The notes beneath the pieces are model-generated. The model saw only the letters and a list, made by a program, of their open reading frames with translations. It searched no databases and was not told the origin of the DNA. From contig CAKZZM010000191.1 in the NCBI GenBank assembly GCA_937885465.1, forward strand, positions 1 through 8,239: 8,239 nucleotides of DNA. Direction: 5' to 3'. Origin of the DNA: an uncultured Bacteroidales bacterium. GTDB lineage: Bacteria > Bacteroidota > Bacteroidia > Bacteroidales > Paludibacteraceae. Below are positions 1 to 4,731 of the stretch, piece after piece (the first letter of the stretch is position 1; every line of letters begins with the position of its first letter). A program made the translations under genes and the position numbers.

Positions 1-1
1 T

Positions 2-55
2 GATGTCGGTCAAGGCAAATATACCTCTCTCGTCATTGAATCAACTCAAGAATAA
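2..55 (+). CDS. possible C-terminal fragment of an upstream gene
   Basis: Frame 2 is open from the left edge to a TAA at 53-55 and reads DVGQGKYTSLVIESTQE, a mixed polar and hydrophobic composition that would suit a protein C-terminus. Only 17 codons are visible, so no family can be assigned and chance openness is quite possible. It would be the gene preceding the surface-protein pair on the same strand. Confidence 0.28.
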   Translation, partial: DVGQGKYTSLVIESTQE

Positions 56-87
56 TATTAGAATTTTTTTCCGCCTATGACACACCA

Positions 88-106
88 TGCATCGGCAGGC
101 GATGCA
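88..106. repeat. small perfect hairpin
   Basis: TGCATCG (88-94) and CGATGCA (100-106) are perfect inverted repeats around a 5-base loop. No T-run follows on either strand, so it is not a textbook intrinsic terminator. Its place after the putative end of the upstream gene would still fit a transcript 3' end or a processing site. Confidence 0.4.
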
Positions 107-142
107 CAACATACATAATTAGATAGCATTTTGCTTTAATAC

Positions 143-280
143 TTGGTTCCTAAAAAACTCGACACTTTTTTAGAACTAATATCCCAAGGAAAGAGCCAGA
201 ATGCTCGTGCGAAGGCGCGGGCTTTTTCCGTAGATATATTTGGGATATTAAGGTAGTCGAGTTAAATCCTAAGGAACCGA
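143..280 (+). ncRNA. long imperfect hairpin element, candidate structured leader RNA
   Basis: Nested complementary arms span the region. From outside in they are GGTTCC (145-150) with GGAACC (273-278), AACTCGAC (156-163) with GTCGAGTT (256-263), an 11-bp arm 177-187 with 240-250, GGAAAGA (188-194) with TTTTTCC (223-229), and GCTCGTGC (203-210) with GCGCGGGC (215-222) closing a GAAG loop. Pairs 193-224, 205-220, 208-217 and 144-279 are G-U only if the plus strand is transcribed; on the minus strand they would be A-C mismatches. The apical stem followed by TTTTTCC resembles an intrinsic terminator or attenuator. It lies 63 bases upstream of the barrel gene. It matches no riboswitch class I recognise, and a mobile hairpin element (MITE-like) is the main alternative. 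Confidence 0.45.
235..242 (+). promoter_or_regulatory. possible Bacteroidetes -7 box (TATATTTG)
   Basis: TATATTTG matches the Bacteroidetes -7 consensus TAnnTTTG and would start a transcript near 248-250, giving a leader of about 95 bases before the ATG at 344. No good -33 TTG element is seen at the expected distance, and the box lies inside the hairpin element, partly in a paired arm. It is the only match to this consensus I found upstream of the barrel gene. Confidence 0.22.
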
Positions 281-343
281 ATATAAGCAAACTACAAAAG
301 TCTGCGCTCTTTTTGTGTTTATACTTAACCATTTTTGTAAACG

Positions 344-1240
344 ATGAACAAAAAACTAATATTGATAGTTCTTTATTTGAATGTTCTTTGCATATTAACA
401 ATAAGTGCAGAACAAAAAATGATAGAAAATAATGTTATAGATAAACATTATGGTTGGTTGTCTATTGCAGGTGGATATTACTCATTATTTGAAAAATTTG
501 ACGACTTGAATACTATTGGAGGCGGAAACGTAAATTTAAGTGGAGGGTATGAATTTAGATATAGTGGATTTTACACATCTATTGGTCTTGAAATTTCATT
601 TTGGCTATCTAATGCTTATACTCAAGATTATATGTTAGACCAAATGATGTATGATACACAAGGTAAACCTATGAATTATCATTTTGAGATTTCCGCCAGT
701 AAAGAATCTTCTTATGGCTTATATGGCTTCATTCCTATTATGTTAGGTTACACTTATAATGGATTCTATATTGGAGGCGGGGCAAAAATGGGGTATAGTT
801 TATTTGCAAGGAATCATACAAGTAGAGATTACACAACCTATGCCACATATCCTCAATATTTTCAGGATTTTGAAGATATGCCGAACCATTATTATACAAA
901 CTACAAGGCGACTAATACTGAAAAACTGCATTTAAATATCCCTTTAAGTTTAATTGTTGAAATTGGTTATGATGTATTATATGGGTATAGTTATAGTAGT
1001 TATACACGTGATAAAGTATTAAAAATAGGTGCTTATATTGAATATGGACTACTTAATGCTTTCAAAAATACCACGGATGAATCACTATTTATACCAGACC
1101 AAAAACATCCCACCCAATTAAATATATTTTCTTACTATAATCATAAAGCAACAACAACTAATAAAGTATTGCCCTTTAGTGTTGGCATCAAATTAACATT
1201 TATGCTTCGTATACCGACACGCAGTTGTCATTGTTATTAA
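344..1240 (+). CDS. predicted outer-membrane beta-barrel protein
   Basis: This 298-residue protein has an N-terminal signal peptide (basic MNKK, hydrophobic core, likely cut after Ala22 in ISA-EQK). The remainder is rich in Tyr, Phe and Gly with alternating strands typical of a small outer-membrane barrel, for example around residues 42-50, 60-90, 124-155, 198-212 and 225-236. The last strand-like segment (SVGIKLTFML) is followed by a short polar tail ending CHCY. The ATG start fits the signal peptide; no Shine-Dalgarno is seen, as is usual in this phylum. The gene ends 11 bases before the large T9SS-exported protein, so the two are probably one operon and the barrel may help anchor or display that protein. 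PorP/SprF barrels have this size and gene position, but their characteristic N-terminal motif is absent, so I do not name it so. The DNA is AT-rich. Confidence 0.75.
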   Translation: MNKKLILIVLYLNVLCILTISAEQKMIENNVIDKHYGWLSIAGGYYSLFEKFDDLNTIGGGNVNLSGGYEFRYSGFYTSIGLEISFWLSNAYTQDYMLDQMMYDTQGKPMNYHFEISASKESSYGLYGFIPIMLGYTYNGFYIGGGAKMGYSLFARNHTSRDYTTYATYPQYFQDFEDMPNHYYTNYKATNTEKLHLNIPLSLIVEIGYDVLYGYSYSSYTRDKVLKIGAYIEYGLLNAFKNTTDESLFIPDQKHPTQLNIFSYYNHKATTTNKVLPFSVGIKLTFMLRIPTRSCHCY

Positions 1241-1251
1241 ATTTTTTGAAA

Positions 1252-4200
1252 ATGAAACGTTTTCCCATCATTAATAGTATTCTTTTTCTTTCGGTTTTAG
1301 CATCTGCACAATGTATTGATTTTACCGACTTGCGTTCTTCTTCCGTTGTCTGTACATACGGTACATTTGACAATCCTTATCAATATGTAGGCATAATTGA
1401 CGATGGACCAAGTGCAGGTTCAAGTCGTCATACTATTCATACAAATACTAATGAGAGAGATCCAAGAACGGATAATCAATTACGCACTGTTCCCAATGGT
1501 GAGTTTGCATCTGTACGCCTTGGAAACTGGAGTGTCGGAGCACAAGCAGAAAGTATAACATATGAATATACTGTTGATGATGATACAAATCCAATTCTTG
1601 TATTCAAATATGCAGCCGTAATGGAAGACCCGGGACATACACCAAGCGAGCAACCTCGCCTTACATTAGAAATTTTGGATGAAAATAATCAGTTAGTTGA
1701 TAGTTATTGCGGAGCTTTTGATTTTATTGCAAGTCAAAGTTTAGGTTGGAATGTATCATCTGAAGGAATATTGTGGAAAGATTGGACTGCGGTGGGTTTA
1801 GATTTATCTGCATATAGTGGGCAAAACATTCACATTCGTTTTACAACATATGATTGTAAAAAAAAGGGACATTTCGGATACGCTTATTTAAATATTTCTT
1901 GTCAACAAAAGAAAATAAAATCATTAACGTGCGGAAGAAATGCAATGAGTACATTTTCCGGACCTGATGGATTTGAATATAAATGGTACACTTTAAATGG
2001 TTCTACAAAACATATTGTCGGGAACTCACAATCAATTACAGTTCCAACAGACGAAACAATGTATTATTGTGAAGTCAATCAAACAGGCAAACCAACTTGC
2101 AGTTTTACTCTAAACGTAAAGGCGGATCCTCGATTGCCTTTAGCAAATTTCAACTATATTAAGAAAGGGACTTGTGTTGACACATTATATCTGACAAATA
2201 TGAGTTCTGTATCTCGAGACGGACAACTGCCAAATTCCCCGATGGAAGATTGCGATGAATACATTTGGAATTTAGGAGATGGTCGAATAGTAACAACTAA
2301 AGATATATCCACGCCGATAATTTACGAAAATACAGGGAACTATAAAGTTTCCTTAACTGCTAAATTGACTAATGGTAATTGCGAAAATACATTTGAACGC
2401 AACATCTATATGCATGGATATTCCGATGATCATACAAGACATTTGTATGACACAATATGTAATAATGGTTTCTTTATGTTTGATTCGGAACTAATAGAAG
2501 CTGCTGGTACATTTATACACACAAATTCAACGTCTTATGGATGTGATAGCACCACCATACTTCATCTTGTTGTGAATCCTACATACTACTTTGAACAAGA
2601 AGTTTCCACTTGTGATAATCAGCCTTATGATTTTCATGGCAGAAAGATACTAAAAACTGGAATATATTATGATAGCCTCTTAACTAAAAATGGTTGCGAT
2701 AGCATATATAAACTAACTATCAAAGTAAATCCAACATCTCTTAGTGAAAAAAATGTTACAATATGTGATAATGAACAATATGATTTTCGAGGAAGACTAT
2801 TATCTGAATCGGGTACATATTACGATAGCCTATTCTCTGTTAACGGATGTGATAGTATATACAAGTTGAATCTTACAGTTACACCAACTTATGAAATAGC
2901 GAAATCTATTCGAATCTGCAATGGTGGGAGTTATTTCTTCAAAGGTGAACATTTATCAAAGAGCGGAATCTATTATGATTCTCTAAAGACTATAACCGGT
3001 TGCGATAGCATTATAAAACTTGTTCTTACAATAAAACCGACTTATTTGTTCGAACAAAATGTATCTATTTGTGATAATGAAACATATAACTTCAGAGGGA
3101 CTATCCTAAATCACTCGGGAACTTACTATGACTATTTGAAGACACAAGAAGATTGTGATAGTATTTATAAGTTAAATCTAATAGTTAATCCTACTTACTT
3201 GTTTGAAGAAAAAGTGACTACATGCGAGAATCATCCATATTCATATAGAGGTAAAGTTTATAATCAAACAGGATTGTATTTTGATAGTTTAAAAACCACA
3301 ACGGGATGTGATAGTATATATAAATTAGAATTAACTGTAAATAAAACATATTTATTTGAAGAAACTGCTACTATTTGTGATTTTGACTATTACAAGTTCC
3401 AAGGTAAGATGTTAAATAAAACAGGTATTTACAAAGATACTATTCCTACGATTTGTGGTTGTGATAGTGTTTATATACTCACCCTTCGCACTCGTCCCAC
3501 TATAATTGACACTATTGATGCATCTATTTGTTTAGGAGATTATTATGTTTTTGCAGGCAATATGATATATAACGATGGTATTTTTGTTGACACTATTTAT
3601 CAGCCTCAGGGAGATGGATGTGAGATTCATACTTTGAGACTAACAACTATCGCTTCAACAATTATCTCGTCTGCTTATGTAGATAATGCATGTGCAGATG
3701 ATTCACTATACCAAATCAAGTATCATTACACAGGTCCAAAGCCAATTACATATAGCTTATACTATGACAATCATGCTAAGTTAATGGGATTTATTGATGT
3801 ACATGACGCACAATTTAGAGAAACTATTACAGATCATATTCCACAATTTGCAGATAATATATATCTGCGCCCTGATATTTATAATGTACGTATTGAATTT
3901 AACAATGGAACTTGTCTGCCTTCCTTTTCTGCCTATGAAATGTCTTTTATGATTAAATACCCATCCTGGCTATTGGAACAAAATTGGAATGATGTAGTTG
4001 CTGTCCTCAATACAGATTATAATGGAGGGTACGATTTTACACAATTTGATTGGTATGTAAATAATCATAACTTTATCACAGATGGAGAATCATATATATA
4101 TACGCCTCAATATTTGCATGAAGGTGATAATGTATATGCTTCTTTGATAAGGACTGGTGAAAATTACTCAATATGCACATGTCCCATTGTAATTTCAGAT

Positions 4201-4446
4201 ATTAGCAATGAACTAATATATGAAGAGCCATTACTAATATCCGTAAACCCAACAAGTAGAATCATCAAGTTTTATGCTCCTCAAAAACTGAAACTTTCTC
4301 TCTTTGACATATATGGGCATCATTATTATTCAGTATATACAGATGAAGGAGAAAGCACGTTGCAATTACCACACAATTTATCGGGAGTATTTATTTTGTC
4401 TTTCCAGATGGATAATTATATTACAACAAAAAAAATCATATTGTAA
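1252..4446 (+). CDS. large T9SS-secreted adhesin-like surface protein with PKD domain and 51-residue repeats
   Basis: This 1064-residue modular protein starts with a signal peptide (residues 1-19, LASA-Q; Cys21 lacks a proper lipobox). A jelly-roll-like region follows (about 24-220; RLGNW, WKDWTAVGLDLS, HFGYAY). An Ig-like segment (about 222-290) precedes a PKD-like domain (about 297-390; WNLGDG at 339-344, NTGNYKVSLTA). Eight Cys-containing repeats of 51 residues (393-800) come next, then a region of unknown fold (about 804-985; WLLEQNWND, QFDWYVNN). The C-terminal 70 residues match the T9SS type A sorting domain: an NPTS motif, LSLFDIYG, LSGVFILSF and terminal KKIIL. It should therefore cross the outer membrane by T9SS and be attached to the surface or released. 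An in-frame TTG at 1225 is rejected because ATG 1252 begins the signal peptide. The ligand is unknown; repeats ending GCDSIYKL are common in Bacteroidetes adhesin-like proteins. Confidence 0.88.
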   Translation: MKRFPIINSILFLSVLASAQCIDFTDLRSSSVVCTYGTFDNPYQYVGIIDDGPSAGSSRHTIHTNTNERDPRTDNQLRTVPNGEFASVRLGNWSVGAQAESITYEYTVDDDTNPILVFKYAAVMEDPGHTPSEQPRLTLEILDENNQLVDSYCGAFDFIASQSLGWNVSSEGILWKDWTAVGLDLSAYSGQNIHIRFTTYDCKKKGHFGYAYLNISCQQKKIKSLTCGRNAMSTFSGPDGFEYKWYTLNGSTKHIVGNSQSITVPTDETMYYCEVNQTGKPTCSFTLNVKADPRLPLANFNYIKKGTCVDTLYLTNMSSVSRDGQLPNSPMEDCDEYIWNLGDGRIVTTKDISTPIIYENTGNYKVSLTAKLTNGNCENTFERNIYMHGYSDDHTRHLYDTICNNGFFMFDSELIEAAGTFIHTNSTSYGCDSTTILHLVVNPTYYFEQEVSTCDNQPYDFHGRKILKTGIYYDSLLTKNGCDSIYKLTIKVNPTSLSEKNVTICDNEQYDFRGRLLSESGTYYDSLFSVNGCDSIYKLNLTVTPTYEIAKSIRICNGGSYFFKGEHLSKSGIYYDSLKTITGCDSIIKLVLTIKPTYLFEQNVSICDNETYNFRGTILNHSGTYYDYLKTQEDCDSIYKLNLIVNPTYLFEEKVTTCENHPYSYRGKVYNQTGLYFDSLKTTTGCDSIYKLELTVNKTYLFEETATICDFDYYKFQGKMLNKTGIYKDTIPTICGCDSVYILTLRTRPTIIDTIDASICLGDYYVFAGNMIYNDGIFVDTIYQPQGDGCEIHTLRLTTIASTIISSAYVDNACADDSLYQIKYHYTGPKPITYSLYYDNHAKLMGFIDVHDAQFRETITDHIPQFADNIYLRPDIYNVRIEFNNGTCLPSFSAYEMSFMIKYPSWLLEQNWNDVVAVLNTDYNGGYDFTQFDWYVNNHNFITDGESYIYTPQYLHEGDNVYASLIRTGENYSICTCPIVISDISNELIYEEPLLISVNPTSRIIKFYAPQKLKLSLFDIYGHHYYSVYTDEGESTLQLPHNLSGVFILSFQMDNYITTKKIIL
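2428..3651 (+). repeat. eight tandem 153-bp (51-residue) coding repeats
   Basis: Units start at 2428, 2581, 2734, 2887, 3040, 3193, 3346 and 3499, each exactly 153 bases. The protein pattern is roughly TYLFEQNVTIC, then YDFRG, SGTYYDSL, and GCDSIYKL-LTVNP. The first Cys falls at residues 403, 454, 505, 556, 607, 658, 709 and 760. The second Cys follows 28 residues later in units 1-7 and 30 later in the divergent last unit. Units 2-7 are most alike; the first and last are degenerate. The DNA of the units differs widely, so this is an old protein repeat rather than a recent duplication. Confidence 0.9.
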
Positions 4447-4470
4447 CTCGTAAATTTTATAGTTTATTAG

Positions 4471-4593
4471 ATGAATAGCTTATGGAGTCGAAGCAAAATG
4501 GTTACGAAAATCATAGTCAGCATTATCAAGTTTACGCTATTGGCTTTATCAGAGATTCCATTAACTAAAAAACGAGCAATTTTTGATGTATGA
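4471..4593 (+). CDS. doubtful small ORF, 40 residues, one hydrophobic segment
   Basis: An ATG at 4471 opens a 40-codon frame ending TGA at 4591-4593, between the adhesin stop and the terminator-like hairpin. The product would have a basic start, a hydrophobic stretch (KIIVSIIKFTLLAL) and a polar tail (TKKRAIFDV), like a tiny membrane peptide. A second overlapping frame (ATG 4482 to TAA 4566-4568) is also open for 28 codons, which shows how easily such frames occur in this sequence. No homology is recognised, and it may be non-coding 3' sequence. Confidence 0.2.
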   Translation: MNSLWSRSKMVTKIIVSIIKFTLLALSEIPLTKKRAIFDV

Positions 4594-4602
4594 AAATATT
4601 AT

Positions 4603-4635
4603 AAAGAAAGTAACTCAATATGAGTTACTTTCTTT
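4603..4635. terminator. bidirectional intrinsic terminator-like hairpin
   Basis: AAAGAAAGTAACTC (4603-4616) pairs perfectly with GAGTTACTTTCTTT (4622-4635); A4617-T4621 extends the stem to 15 bp with a 3-base loop. The A-rich 5' arm and T-rich 3' arm give T-rich exits in both directions. It lies between two converging genes, the adhesin ending at 4446 and frdA ending at 4732, so it probably ends both transcripts. Confidence 0.75.
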
Positions 4636-4651
4636 GTCCTATGTTCATTAC

Positions 4652-4670
4652 CGGCGAATCATATTCGCCG
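4652..4670 (-). repeat. GC-rich palindromic hairpin downstream of frdA
   Basis: CGGCGAAT (4652-4659) pairs with ATTCGCCG (4663-4670) around a 3-base loop. It is the middle of three hairpins in the 3' region of the frdA transcript. No T-run follows on either strand. It may stabilise the mRNA end or belong to a dispersed palindrome family; one window cannot show which. Confidence 0.55.
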
Positions 4671-4685
4671 CCCTTTCGTCCCCTT

Positions 4686-4705
4686 CTTTGCGCATCAGCG
4701 CAAAG
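4686..4705 (-). repeat. GC-rich hairpin just after the frdA stop codon
   Basis: CTTTGCGC (4686-4693) pairs perfectly with GCGCAAAG (4698-4705) around a 4-base loop. A near copy of its right half, CGCATCATCGCAAAG (4713-4727), lies 22 bases from CGCATCAGCGCAAAG (4691-4705) with one mismatch, so part of the hairpin looks like an imperfect local duplication. It lies 27 bases beyond the frdA coding end. Confidence 0.55.
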
Positions 4706-4731
4706 TATCGCACGCATCATCGCAAAGCCTG

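Noticed and set aside
150..401. An 83-codon minus-strand frame over the long hairpin and the start of the barrel gene
   Set aside because: It overlaps the barrel gene's signal peptide and is built largely from the hairpin arms. The G-U pairs favour a plus-strand RNA and no minus-strand promoter is visible. If the hairpin is a dispersed element, similar spurious frames would recur at each copy.
344..1240. Naming the barrel protein PorP/SprF
   Set aside because: Size and gene context fit, but the typical N-terminal PorP/SprF motif (Q-x-P-Q-F-T-Q-Y-M-like followed by NPAYAG) is not present.
1225..1251. TTG start that would lengthen the adhesin by 9 residues and overlap the barrel gene
   Set aside because: ATG 1252 immediately begins a standard signal peptide (MKRFPI...LASAQ). 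The extra residues would put a hydrophobic stretch before the basic n-region.
1252..1314. Lipoprotein signal ending at Cys21
   Set aside because: The residues before Cys21 are SAQ. Gln at -1 does not fit a lipobox, whereas ASA-Q is a good signal peptidase I site.
2428..3651. CRISPR-like or recent tandem DNA repeat
   Set aside because: The 153-base units are conserved in protein pattern only. There are no identical DNA repeats with unique spacers.
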